Shown: one piece after another, positions 36,234 to 44,155 of the stretch
How positions within the stretch are numbered: position 1 is the first letter of the stretch
Layout: every line of letters begins with the position of its first letter
NCBI GenBank assembly: GCA_022750455.1
Contig: JAKIVR010000005.1
Location: 1 to 61,079, forward strand
DNA length: 61,079 nucleotides
DNA from: Thermoplasmata archaeon
Lineage (GTDB): Archaea > Thermoplasmatota > Thermoplasmata > Lutacidiplasmatales > UBA184
Direction of reading: 5' to 3'
Program-made: the position numbers and the translations under genes
Notes under the pieces: generated by a model
Databases searched by the model: none
What the model was told of the DNA's origin: nothing
What the model saw: only the letters and a program-made list of their open reading frames with translations

Positions 36234-36263
36234 GTGTATCTCGTGTAGCTACAACATATACAC
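36234..36263. promoter_or_regulatory. 30-bp dyad, candidate operator upstream of tfb
   Basis: GTGTAT and ATACAC arms flank the perfect 10-bp palindrome TGTAGCTACA, and all three share one centre (36248.5). Twelve of fifteen half-site positions match. It ends 14 nt before the tfb TATA box, in an A/T-rich island between the TrmB-like gene and tfb. This geometry fits a dimeric DNA-binding protein acting on the tfb promoter, or at the upstream element as an activator site. Confidence 0.6.
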
Positions 36264-36276
36264 GATTCGTCCATAT

Positions 36277-36286
36277 CTATTTATAC
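36277..36286 (+). promoter_or_regulatory. TATA box of tfb
   Basis: CTATTTATAC is centred about 39 nt before the tfb ATG and predicts a start near 36306 with a leader of about 15 nt. Confidence 0.65.
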
Positions 36287-36320
36287 GCTGACTGCGGTTG
36301 GCGGGCCGAGGTTTGAGTTC

Positions 36321-37373
36321 ATGAGGGCAACGGCATCGAGGTCGCAGCAAGTGCCACCGTCCGCCGCCGGACCGAATGCGAACGCCTGTCCGGAGTGCAG
36401 CTCCACGCACCTGACCCGGGACGACGTCCGCGGGGAGATCGTCTGCTCGGACTGCGGGTTCGTCGTCGACGCGAGCGCCCTCGTCTCCGACCGCGGCCAG
36501 CGCGGGTCGAAGGAGGACACGGGTCGCGAGGCGCGCGGCTGGGGCCCGGTCATTTCACCCCTCATGCCGGACAAGGGCCTGTTCAGTGAGATCGGGGTCC
36601 CGACCCGGGACTTCCAGGGGAACTCCCTGAGCCGGAACACGTCCCTGAAGTTCTACCACCTGCGCAAGCTCAACCACCGGCTGCGCGCCGCCCGCACCCA
36701 CCAGCGGAACCTCGTCGTGGCGCTCGGGGAGCTGAACCGACTCGCCGGCGTCCTCGGCCTCTCGCGCGAGGTCAAGGAGTCCGCGACCTACATCTATCGA
36801 CGCGCGCTCGAGCACAAGGCGACCCGCGGCAAGAAGATCGTGGCGCTCGTCGCCGCGAGCGTCTACGCGGCGTGCCGCCAGTGCCACGTCCCGCGCACCA
36901 TGAAGGAGATCATCGCGCACTCCAAGGCGACGAAGATCGAGGTCGGACGGGCGTACACCCTGCTCGCCCGGGAGCTCAAGCTCGGTCTGAAGCCCGTCGA
37001 GCCGCGCGACTACCTCGTCCGGTTCACCCAGGACCTGAACCTCTCGAAGGAGGTCCGGGCGAAGGTGCTCGAACTGCTGGAGCAGGTGGAGCAGGTCTAC
37101 TCCACCAGCGGCGTGCTCCCGAACGGGATCTTGGCGACGATCATCTACATCGCGTCGAACCTGATGGGAGAGCCGCGCAGCCAGGACCGCATCGCCGCCG
37201 TCGCGAACGTGACGCCGGTGACGATCCGGAACCACTACAAGGAGCTGCTCGAGCTGCTGGGGCTGCCGAAGAACCTCGCCAACCCGCAGCTCCGGACCCC
37301 GCTCCCGACGGGCGCGGGGGCCCGGCACGGCTCGACGAAGGCCGACGAGCCCGAGCTGATGGTCGACGCGTAG
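36321..37373 (+). CDS. tfb: Transcription initiation factor IIB (TFB)
   Basis: Bridges TBP-DNA and RNA polymerase at promoters. N-terminal zinc ribbon CPECSSTHL...IVCSDCGFVV (about residues 23-50), a B-reader/linker region, then two cyclin-like repeats (about 125-215 and 220-315) with SATYIYRRAL, VAASVYAACRQCHVPRTMKEI, and ATIIYIASNLMGEPRSQDRIA followed by the recognition helix NVTPVTIRNHYKEL that contacts the BRE. The reader region here reads WGPVISPLMPDKGLFSEIG, less like the usual RVG.PLT..IHDKGLST. A 35-residue polar C-terminal tail is extra. Archaea often have several TFBs; this may be a specialised one. An operator-like dyad lies upstream. Confidence 0.94.
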   Translation: MRATASRSQQVPPSAAGPNANACPECSSTHLTRDDVRGEIVCSDCGFVVDASALVSDRGQRGSKEDTGREARGWGPVISPLMPDKGLFSEIGVPTRDFQGNSLSRNTSLKFYHLRKLNHRLRAARTHQRNLVVALGELNRLAGVLGLSREVKESATYIYRRALEHKATRGKKIVALVAASVYAACRQCHVPRTMKEIIAHSKATKIEVGRAYTLLARELKLGLKPVEPRDYLVRFTQDLNLSKEVRAKVLELLEQVEQVYSTSGVLPNGILATIIYIASNLMGEPRSQDRIAAVANVTPVTIRNHYKELLELLGLPKNLANPQLRTPLPTGAGARHGSTKADEPELMVDA

Positions 37374-37449
37374 GCCTCGCCCCGCAGCGCCCCGGTGGGG
37401 CACGGCCGCATGCCGTTAACTCTCCCGGGGGTTCGTCTCTCCGATCCTT

Positions 37450-38673
37450 GTGCCCGCGACCGCTCCTCTCAGCTACTCCTCGCTCCGGACGTACTCCGAA
37501 TGTCCCCAGCGGTGGAAGTTCCTCTACGTCGACAAGCTGCCGGAGACCCCTCGGGGCTACTTCGCGTTCGGACGGACGATCCACTCCGTTCTTGAGACGG
37601 TCGTGCGACCGTACATCGTCCCGCAGGCCCGTAAGACGCCGACCGGCCGACAGCGGATCCTCGAGGATTTCTCCGCGCGGTCCTCCGGGCCCCCGGACCC
37701 GTCCGCCCCTACGGTGCCGCTCGACATGGACGGGGTGCGCGCGCTGTTGGACAAGCTGTGGAGCTCGGAAGGGTACACCTCGGCGGAGGAGGAGGCCAAG
37801 TACCGGACCCTTGGCGTGGAGATCCTCGAGCAGTACTTCGAGGAGTTCTCCGCCCATCCCCCCACCCCGATCGCCGTCGAGGAGCATCTCGAAGCGACGT
37901 GGGACGGCTTGCCCGTCCACGGGTACATCGATCGGATCGACCTGCGCCCCGACGGCGGGCTCGACGTGATCGATTACAAGACCGGCCGCGGGCTCACGCA
38001 GCAGGACGCGGCCGAGTCGGACCAGCTCTCCTTGTACCAGGTCTTGGTCGAGAACAACTTCGAGCGGCCGGTCACTTCCCTCTCCCTCATCGACCTCCGG
38101 GGCGGCCATCGACTGAGCGTCCCCCGCCGCGAGGCGAAACAGCTCGAGCCGCTGCAACGAAAGGCCCAGACGGTGGTCGACGGGATCCGCGCGGAGGCGT
38201 TCGAGCCGACGCCGGGGCGCTACTGCCAGCGGTGCGACTTCCGGCCGATCTGTCCGGTGTTCCGGGAGCTCGCCGGCGCCGACCGGGAGCGGCTCGCGCT
38301 CTTGGTCGACCAGTTCCAGAACCTACGGATCGAAGCCGACCGCCTCGACGGAGAGCTGCGCCGGGTCGCCGAGCAGCTCCACCAGGAGGCCGAGCGGCTC
38401 GACGTGCGACAGCTGGCCGGGACCGGACGGCGCCTCGTGCGCCACCGCGAGGAGACGTGGACGTTCCATCCCGCGTCGGTCCGGCCGCTGTTGGAGGCCC
38501 ACCGGCTGACCGAGCGGACGACCTCCTTGGATGAGGGAGCGATCCGGGGGCTGCTCTCCGATCCGACGTTGGACCCGGAGCTGCGGCGCACGCTCGAGCG
38601 GGCGGGGAGCCGCAGCGTGCGGTGGTACTGGGAGTTCGACTCCTCTGCCGAACCGACGCCCCGTAAGGGCTAA
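37450..38673 (+). CDS. RecB-family PD-(D/E)XK nuclease with Fe-S cluster cysteines
   Basis: Predicted DNA exonuclease related to RecB/AddB nuclease domains and Cas4. Opening LSYSSLRTYSECPQRWKFLYVDKLP supplies the first Fe-S cysteine; the nuclease core reads VHGYIDRIDL...LDVIDYKTG (Asp, Asp-x-Lys) near residues 155-177 followed by QLSLYQVLV; the cluster closes with CQRCDFRPICP near 258. A C-terminal helical region of about 150 residues follows (DRLDGELRRVAEQLHQEAERL), possibly coiled coil. 407 aa. GTG start at 37450. There is no helicase or CRISPR gene nearby, so a general repair role is more likely than adaptation. Confidence 0.85.
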   Translation: MPATAPLSYSSLRTYSECPQRWKFLYVDKLPETPRGYFAFGRTIHSVLETVVRPYIVPQARKTPTGRQRILEDFSARSSGPPDPSAPTVPLDMDGVRALLDKLWSSEGYTSAEEEAKYRTLGVEILEQYFEEFSAHPPTPIAVEEHLEATWDGLPVHGYIDRIDLRPDGGLDVIDYKTGRGLTQQDAAESDQLSLYQVLVENNFERPVTSLSLIDLRGGHRLSVPRREAKQLEPLQRKAQTVVDGIRAEAFEPTPGRYCQRCDFRPICPVFRELAGADRERLALLVDQFQNLRIEADRLDGELRRVAEQLHQEAERLDVRQLAGTGRRLVRHREETWTFHPASVRPLLEAHRLTERTTSLDEGAIRGLLSDPTLDPELRRTLERAGSRSVRWYWEFDSSAEPTPRKG

Positions 38674-38697
38674 GGGGGCTTCCGTTTCCTACTGGTA

Positions 38698-39765
38698 ATG
38701 GGGACACGGCCGAGCTCCCGGGCGCTCATCGACGCGCTCCGTCATCGCCCGGTCACGGTGGCGACGCTCTGTTCTCACTCCTCGCTCCAGATCTTTCACG
38801 GGGCGCGCATGGAGCGCCTCTCGACCCTCGGGATCGCCGTCGGCAAGCCCCCTCGCTACTACGAAGCGTTCCCGCTCGCGCGCCCCGACTCGTATCTCAC
38901 CGTGCCCAAGGCGACCGAGGTCGGAAAGTACGCGAAGCAGCTGAACGCGCTCGGCTCGGTGATCGTCCCGCACGGTTCGTTCGTAGAGTACATGGGCGCC
39001 GACCGCTTCCAGGCACTCCAGGTCCCGGTCTTCGGGAACCGAGCGGTGCTTGGGTGGGAATCGGACCGGAGGAAGGAGCGCGCCTGGCTCGACTCCGCCG
39101 GCGTTTCGATGCCGCGCCGGTACGAGACGATCGACGACATCGACGGCCCGGCGATCGTGAAGTACTACGGGGCGAAGGGCGGGAAGGGATTCGTCCTCGC
39201 CAAGAACCGATCTGACCTGAAGGATTTCAAGCCGTCCGGGCCGTACGTGATCCAGGAGTACGTTCTCGGCACGCGGTACTACCTTCACTTCTTCTACTCG
39301 CCCCTGTCCCGCGACGGGTATCGCGTAGGCCCCGGTTCGCTCGAGCTCCTCGGGATGGACCGGCGCGACGAGGCGAACATCGACGAGCTGTACAAGCTCG
39401 GCTCCCAGGAGGAGCTGACCCGCGCCGGGATGCGCCCGACGTTCGTCGTCACGGGGAATGTGCCGGTGGTCGCGCGGGAGTCGCTGCTCCCGAAGCTGTT
39501 CGATGTCGGGGCGCGGATCATCGAACGCTCGATCGAACTGTTCGGGGGCATGACCGGGCCGTTCTGCGTCGAGGGGATCGTCACGGAGGAGCTCGAGTTC
39601 AAGGTCTTCGAGATCTCCGCACGGATCGTCGCCGGGACGAACCTGTTCCCGAACGGCTCGAGCTACTCCGACCTCGTCGCTCCGCAGCTCTCGATGGGCC
39701 GGCGGATCGCCCAGGAGATCCTCCGGGCGCAGAGCGAGGACCGCCTGGACGCCGTCATCAGCTGA
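38698..39765 (+). CDS. purP: FAICAR synthase (5-formaminoimidazole-4-carboxamide ribotide synthetase)
   Basis: Archaeal purine-biosynthesis enzyme that makes FAICAR from AICAR, formate and ATP, replacing the transformylase activity of PurH. ATP-grasp protein with TLCSHSSLQIFHGARMERL at the N-terminus, PHGSFVEYMG, VKYYGAKGGKGFVLAKN (ATP-grasp loop), YVIQEYVLGTRYYLHFFYSP, and MTGPFCVEGIV...FKVFEISARIVAGTN (metal and ATP ligands). 355 aa, standard. It lies 24 nt after the nuclease gene; functional coupling is not evident. Confidence 0.94.
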   Translation: MGTRPSSRALIDALRHRPVTVATLCSHSSLQIFHGARMERLSTLGIAVGKPPRYYEAFPLARPDSYLTVPKATEVGKYAKQLNALGSVIVPHGSFVEYMGADRFQALQVPVFGNRAVLGWESDRRKERAWLDSAGVSMPRRYETIDDIDGPAIVKYYGAKGGKGFVLAKNRSDLKDFKPSGPYVIQEYVLGTRYYLHFFYSPLSRDGYRVGPGSLELLGMDRRDEANIDELYKLGSQEELTRAGMRPTFVVTGNVPVVARESLLPKLFDVGARIIERSIELFGGMTGPFCVEGIVTEELEFKVFEISARIVAGTNLFPNGSSYSDLVAPQLSMGRRIAQEILRAQSEDRLDAVIS

Positions 39766-39862
39766 CGCCTCCCCGCCGGAAGGGGCACTCGCTAAATGGA
39801 CCTCCCAAATCGGGCCGAGGCCGCGACGACGGGTCCCCCCCGAGGTCAGGCGGAGAGGTTCG

Positions 39863-40801
39863 GTGGACGCGGTCAACACCCACGGCTTGGGCCGGACCTA
39901 CGACTCCGGCAAGGACGGGACGCGCGCGCTCGATGGCGTGAGCCTCAAGATCCCGGCGGGCTCGGTGTACGGGCTGATCGGTCGCAACGGCGCCGGCAAG
40001 ACCACGTTCCTTCGGATCATCGGTACGCAGCTGATGCCCACCGACGGCTCGGCCGAGGTGCTGGGGTTCGACGTGGTCCGGGAGCCGCGCCCGATCCGCG
40101 AGAGGATCGCCGTGATCCCGCAAGAGTCGAGACCGCTGTACTTCCTGACGGTCGAGGAGCTCGTTGACCTGCACCTTCGACAGCGCGGGATGGCCCGCGC
40201 CGAGGCGAAGGAGCGGACGCGGAAGGTCCTCGCGGACCTCGACCTCACTCGCCTCTCTCACAAGATCGTCAACCGGCTCTCGGGCGGGATGCGACGACGG
40301 GCGATGGTGGCGATGGTGCTCGCCTCCGACGCGGAGTTCCTCTTGTTGGACGAGCCGACCACCGGGCTCGATCCGCTCGCGCGCCGGGAGGTCTGGGCGG
40401 CGATCCGGCAAGCGAGCCGCGACCACCGGACCGTGCTGTTGACCACGCACTATCTCGACGAGGCCGAGGCTCTCTCTCACCGGCTCGCGCTCCTCGATAA
40501 CGGCAAGCTGATCGTCGAAGGGACCCCGAACGAGATCCGGGCGCGCGTGCGGTGGCCGTTCCGGGTGACGGTCCCCCTCACCATCCCCGAGGAGGAGCTC
40601 CGGTCGTACGGCGAGGTCTCCGCCTTCGCCGGAGGCCACCTCGTGTTTACGCGCGAGGCGCAGGCCCGCAGCTTGACCGAGCTTGCGCTGAAGCGGAACT
40701 TGCCGGTGTCGATGGCGCCCGTGTCCCTCGAAGACGTCTTCCTGCAGCTGGTCGGGCGACCGCTCGACGAGGCGACGCCGACGGAGGAGGCCGAGTCGTG
40801 A
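39863..40801 (+). CDS. ABC-2-type transporter ATP-binding protein
   Basis: ATPase of a two-gene exporter. Walker A GLIGRNGAGKTTFLR (about residues 38-52), Q-loop IPQESRPLY, signature RLSGGMRRRAMVA, Walker B LLLDEPTTGLDPLARREVW, and the switch His in LLTTHYLDEA. The C-terminal 90 residues form the small domain found in DrrA/NatA-like ATPases. GTG start at 39863 after GGCGGAGAGG. The stop overlaps the permease start (GTGA). Substrate unknown: drug, lipid or polysaccharide are all possible; the surface-protein island follows directly. Confidence 0.92.
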   Translation: MDAVNTHGLGRTYDSGKDGTRALDGVSLKIPAGSVYGLIGRNGAGKTTFLRIIGTQLMPTDGSAEVLGFDVVREPRPIRERIAVIPQESRPLYFLTVEELVDLHLRQRGMARAEAKERTRKVLADLDLTRLSHKIVNRLSGGMRRRAMVAMVLASDAEFLLLDEPTTGLDPLARREVWAAIRQASRDHRTVLLTTHYLDEAEALSHRLALLDNGKLIVEGTPNEIRARVRWPFRVTVPLTIPEEELRSYGEVSAFAGGHLVFTREAQARSLTELALKRNLPVSMAPVSLEDVFLQLVGRPLDEATPTEEAES

Positions 40802-41565
40802 CCGGACGGAACCGGCTCCGGTCGCTCCTGACGATCGCGTACTGGAACGGCGTGCTCCCGATGAAGCGGATGCCGCTGTTCCTGTTGAACACGATCGCCT
40901 CCCCGCTCTCGTTCCTATTTTTCATCGTGGTCGTCTCCCACGGGGCGCTGCTCCTCTACGGGGTCGCCGGCGGGATCGTGCTGACGATGCTCTCCATCGG
41001 CACCTCCGTGCAGACCGACCTATCGCACTACAAGTCCGATCTCAAGTTGCACGACCTCGTCGTCGCCTCGCCGGTCGAGGCGCCGATCTACGTCGCGGGC
41101 CTCGCCCTCAGCGAGTTCCTCTTCGCCATCCCGGGGATCTCTCTCTTCATCGTGATCTGGGCGCTGAGCGGAAATCCGATCAGCCTGAGCTCCGCTTTGC
41201 TCGTCGTCCTCGCCCTCATCCTGGTCTGGGCGTTCGCCTCGGCGCTCGGTTTCACCCTCGCGACGTACTTCGAGGATATCCGGGAGACGTTCGTCTTCTC
41301 GCCCCTCCTCTCCCTCGCCCTGACCGTCCTGCCCCCGATCTACTATCCCGCCTCGTTCCTCCCGTCGTGGCTCCGGCCGTTCGCCTACCTCTCGCCGGCG
41401 ACGTACGCGGTCGATCTCGTCCACCAGGCGATGGGACTCACGAACTTCAACGGGATCCCCGAGCCGTACCTCCTTCCCGCGTGGGCCGACATCTTGGCGC
41501 TGGTGGCGTTCGCCGCGGCGTTCTTTGTGATCGCGGCGAAGAAGGCCCGCTGGCGCGAGCCGTGA
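40798..41565 (+). CDS. ABC-2-type transporter permease
   Basis: 255-aa integral membrane protein with about six hydrophobic segments (starting near residues 19, 47, 97, 127, 160 and 230), in the ABC-2 permease pattern; the LSLALTVLPPIYYPASFLPSWLRPFAYLSPATYAVDL region matches the family signature late in the protein. The ORF track starts at 40552 inside the ATPase gene; GTG 40798, overlapping the ATPase stop, is the coupled start. Together with the ATPase it should form a heteromeric (2+2) exporter. Confidence 0.9.
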   Translation: MTGRNRLRSLLTIAYWNGVLPMKRMPLFLLNTIASPLSFLFFIVVVSHGALLLYGVAGGIVLTMLSIGTSVQTDLSHYKSDLKLHDLVVASPVEAPIYVAGLALSEFLFAIPGISLFIVIWALSGNPISLSSALLVVLALILVWAFASALGFTLATYFEDIRETFVFSPLLSLALTVLPPIYYPASFLPSWLRPFAYLSPATYAVDLVHQAMGLTNFNGIPEPYLLPAWADILALVAFAAAFFVIAAKKARWREP

Positions 41566-41597
41566 GGCGCGGCTCCTCCGAAGGCCGCGCTCGCGGG

Positions 41598-41606
41598 GAT
41601 ATATAC
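41598..41606 (+). promoter_or_regulatory. TATA box upstream of the surface-protein island
   Basis: GATATATAC, about 150 nt before ATG 41753, would give a leader of roughly 120 nt containing the 11-bp palindrome AAGTGACACTT (41685-41695). If translation instead begins at the in-frame GTG 41687 or 41666, the leader is shorter. Confidence 0.6.
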
Positions 41607-41752
41607 CGGCACCGGCTTAGCACGGCACAAGGAACGACCGCTGAGCCGCGCCCCCGGTCGGCCGCGTGTGTCGGTCTCACTCGGAAGTGACACTTGTATC
41701 ATGGGCAGGTCTTGAAGAAGCCGAACGCCTCTCGGAAGGAGTGAGGACATCC

Positions 41753-43978
41753 ATGGAACCGACCGGTCCCGTACCTTCCCCCGACGGATCTACGCCGGAG
41801 CCGTTGGCCCCGTCGCCCTCGCCGTCGCGGCCCCGCCCCGGCTTCGCCCTGCTCCTGCTCGCGATCGCGATCACCGCCATGGCGATCATCGGGTTCAACC
41901 CGGCGCTCACCGGTCTCGGTCCGTCCCAGACGATCGGCACGGGGCCGGCGATCCATGGCGTCGCCATCGCCACCGCGGGCAGCTCCGACGTCACGACCGC
42001 CGCGGCGGTCGGCGCCGCGAGCGCCGTCCCGGGCCTCTCCCTGAGCATCTCCGACACCCCTCACTCGATCTGTGCGTTCAACGTCGAAACCTGTTCGGCG
42101 GACGCCGGGCAGAGCCGCGTGACCCTCACCGCCGCCGCCTCCCCGAACGGGGAGCAGTCGTGGCCCGCGGTCCAGATCGCCTTCGTCATCGAGACGACGG
42201 CGTACGACGGCGTCTACGACCCGACCGCCGACGACGCCGGGAACCCGTACCCGGACGTTTGCGCCGGAGCGGACCTCGGCGTCTCGGTCGTCTGCGAGGA
42301 GTCGAACGGCGTCCCGTTCTTCGTCGTCAACGCCCAGGCGATCGCGAACGCGATCCAGGCGGCGAACCCGAACACCCAGGTCTCGTTCGCCCTGGTCGAC
42401 TACTTCGCGAGCCTCGACCGGTTCGATGACGGGGACGGCGCGGAGTACCACGTCGACATCCCGCAGTTCGTCGCCGCCCAGTCGTTCGGTTCGGAGGTGC
42501 AGAGCACCTTCCAGGCGGAGCAGCTGGCCGGACATCTCTACTACGAAGACTCGGACCTCTCGGACAACATCCTCCACTCCTCCTCGATCACGGCGCTCTA
42601 CGGCACGATCATCGGGAGCGGACTCGACTGGTCCGAGGATACCCACCACGTCATCGTCTGGATGGGCTCCACGGCCCCCCGCGACCCCGCCTACGTGCAG
42701 AACTACTGCGTCTCCCCCTCGGATTATCAGGATGGCCTGGGCGCGGGATGTATCTCCCCCTCGTGCGAGCCGTCGTACACCTTCGCGGCCCAGAGCAGCC
42801 CGCAGTGCGAGGGCTGGGTCAAATCGCAGGACGGGAACGTGACCCACTCGATCGCCGAGCTCGCGAGGACCTCCCCGACGTGCACGGACTCGGTCGGCAA
42901 GGTCTGCACGATCGACATGATCGACTATTATGACGGGATGACCGATCCGTACTCCGAGGCGTGGCCGACCCACTACAAGAGCATCGGCGGTGGCCCGGGC
43001 GGACCCGTCGTCATCACCGACTCCGACCACATCCTCTTGGCCGGGTGCGACCTCGCCGCCGCGACCGGGGGCACGTGGGACGGTCCGGATTTCTTCTCCT
43101 GTCCGAACGGCGTGGGCGGGTCGTTACAGTACGTGAATCACGGCTCGTACAACAATCCCACGACCTCGAACCCGACGCTGCTCAGCGCCCTCCGGGGGGT
43201 CGGGTTCGGGCCGGTGGAGACGACCCTCGTCGCGAACGGCACCGGCAAGCCGATCTTCTCGTTCGTGCCCTACGGCAACATCCGCCTCGCCCCGGACCCC
43301 CAGTTCGCCTCCGCCTGCACCCTCGGCACAGGAGAGACGTGGGGCGGTCACCAGGACGACGGGAAGAACTGCCCGGCGACCCCGGTGAACCTCAGCACGG
43401 TGAGCGGGACGAAGTACTGGGGCTGGAACTGGTCGAACAACGCGAGCCAGAACGCGATGTACCTCGGCGACACATGGTCGGTCTCGTTCTTCATCGTCGC
43501 GGACGGACCGCCGTACACCACGGTCCCCATCGATTCCTGCATCACCGTGGATTGCCGGGCCTCGGGATCGACCTCAGTGAACGGAGTGTACTCTTCGGCG
43601 ACGTACATCCCGCAGACGAACGGAACCGCGGAGACGCTGTCGTTCCCGCCCGCCACGATCCAAGTGATCCTCACCCCCGTCCCTTCCCCCGTCCCGGTCT
43701 CGGCCCCGCCGCCGCCTCCGCCTCCCCCCGGGCTCATCGCGCCGGTCATCTCGCCGGTCTCGATCCAGACCCCGGTCGGGGTCTCGGCCCAGGTCCCCGT
43801 CGGGAATGTCGCGTTGCAAGCGACCGCCGTCGGATTCCTGGTCGGCGCCGCGATCCGGGTCAGCCAGCGGAACCGACCGATGGCCGTCGTGAACCTGGCG
43901 GGGAAGCCCCAGAACTTCCGCTCGAAGTTCGACACCGACTCGGGCGGCAGCGGAGTGGGCGTCGGCCGCTTTGAATGA
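41753..43978 (+). CDS. Cys-rich VWA-like surface protein A
   Basis: 741 aa. A Pro/Ser-rich cytoplasmic N-terminus is followed by a signal anchor (GFALLLLAIAITAMAIIGF, about 30-48). The ectodomain looks like a von Willebrand A fold: VQIAFVIETTAYDG (degenerate MIDAS strand), ANAIQAANPNTQVSFALVDYF, and HHVIVWMGSTAPR. At least a dozen cysteines follow (CEPSYTF, CEGW, CTDSVGKVCTIDM, CITVDC), implying disulfides. A polyproline stalk (about eight Pro) leads to VALQATAVGFLVGAAIRV, a probable second membrane or interaction helix, and a basic tail ending GVGRFE. It is a paralog of the protein at 50092-52278. ATG 41753 is preceded by GGAGTGAGG. Function unknown; adhesion or envelope scaffold is inferred. 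Confidence 0.75.
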   Translation: MEPTGPVPSPDGSTPEPLAPSPSPSRPRPGFALLLLAIAITAMAIIGFNPALTGLGPSQTIGTGPAIHGVAIATAGSSDVTTAAAVGAASAVPGLSLSISDTPHSICAFNVETCSADAGQSRVTLTAAASPNGEQSWPAVQIAFVIETTAYDGVYDPTADDAGNPYPDVCAGADLGVSVVCEESNGVPFFVVNAQAIANAIQAANPNTQVSFALVDYFASLDRFDDGDGAEYHVDIPQFVAAQSFGSEVQSTFQAEQLAGHLYYEDSDLSDNILHSSSITALYGTIIGSGLDWSEDTHHVIVWMGSTAPRDPAYVQNYCVSPSDYQDGLGAGCISPSCEPSYTFAAQSSPQCEGWVKSQDGNVTHSIAELARTSPTCTDSVGKVCTIDMIDYYDGMTDPYSEAWPTHYKSIGGGPGGPVVITDSDHILLAGCDLAAATGGTWDGPDFFSCPNGVGGSLQYVNHGSYNNPTTSNPTLLSALRGVGFGPVETTLVANGTGKPIFSFVPYGNIRLAPDPQFASACTLGTGETWGGHQDDGKNCPATPVNLSTVSGTKYWGWNWSNNASQNAMYLGDTWSVSFFIVADGPPYTTVPIDSCITVDCRASGSTSVNGVYSSATYIPQTNGTAETLSFPPATIQVILTPVPSPVPVSAPPPPPPPPGLIAPVISPVSIQTPVGVSAQVPVGNVALQATAVGFLVGAAIRVSQRNRPMAVVNLAGKPQNFRSKFDTDSGGSGVGVGRFE

Positions 43979-43996
43979 GCGGCTGAGCGCTCCGTT

Positions 43997-44021
43997 CCGG
44001 AGGGGTCGAACCCCCCTCCGG
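43997..44021. repeat. Perfect 9-bp inverted repeat with 7-nt loop
   Basis: CCGGAGGGG-TCGAACC-CCCCTCCGG, 18 nt after the stop of surface protein A. On the minus strand the loop reads GGTTCGA, like a tRNA T-arm, but no matching tRNA body is present. It may be a terminator-like hairpin or a tRNA relic. Confidence 0.45.
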
Positions 44022-44105
44022 CGAGTGTCACTGATGGGTGAACCTTGTGTCAGGGCTGAGTCTTCAATAAGGGGGCCGCACTCTCCTCAGATGTGTCTGG
44101 CCAGC

Positions 44106-44113
44106 GTTATATG
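44106..44113 (+). promoter_or_regulatory. TATA-like box of the giant surface-protein gene
   Basis: GTTATATG lies about 46 nt upstream of ATG 44156. It supports that ATG over the ORF-track start at 44093, which is upstream of the box. Confidence 0.5.
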
Positions 44114-44155
44114 GCGTCCGCGTCGTCAAGCGCATGGCACGACACAGAGCGAGGC

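Noticed and set aside
37450-38673. Cas4-like nuclease as sign of a CRISPR system
   Set aside because: No repeat array, Cas1 or effector genes in the window, and the protein has the general RecB-like architecture.
39863-41565. ABC exporter as part of the surface-protein island
   Set aside because: Adjacent and same strand, but the island has its own TATA box after a 187-nt gap and there is no substrate evidence.
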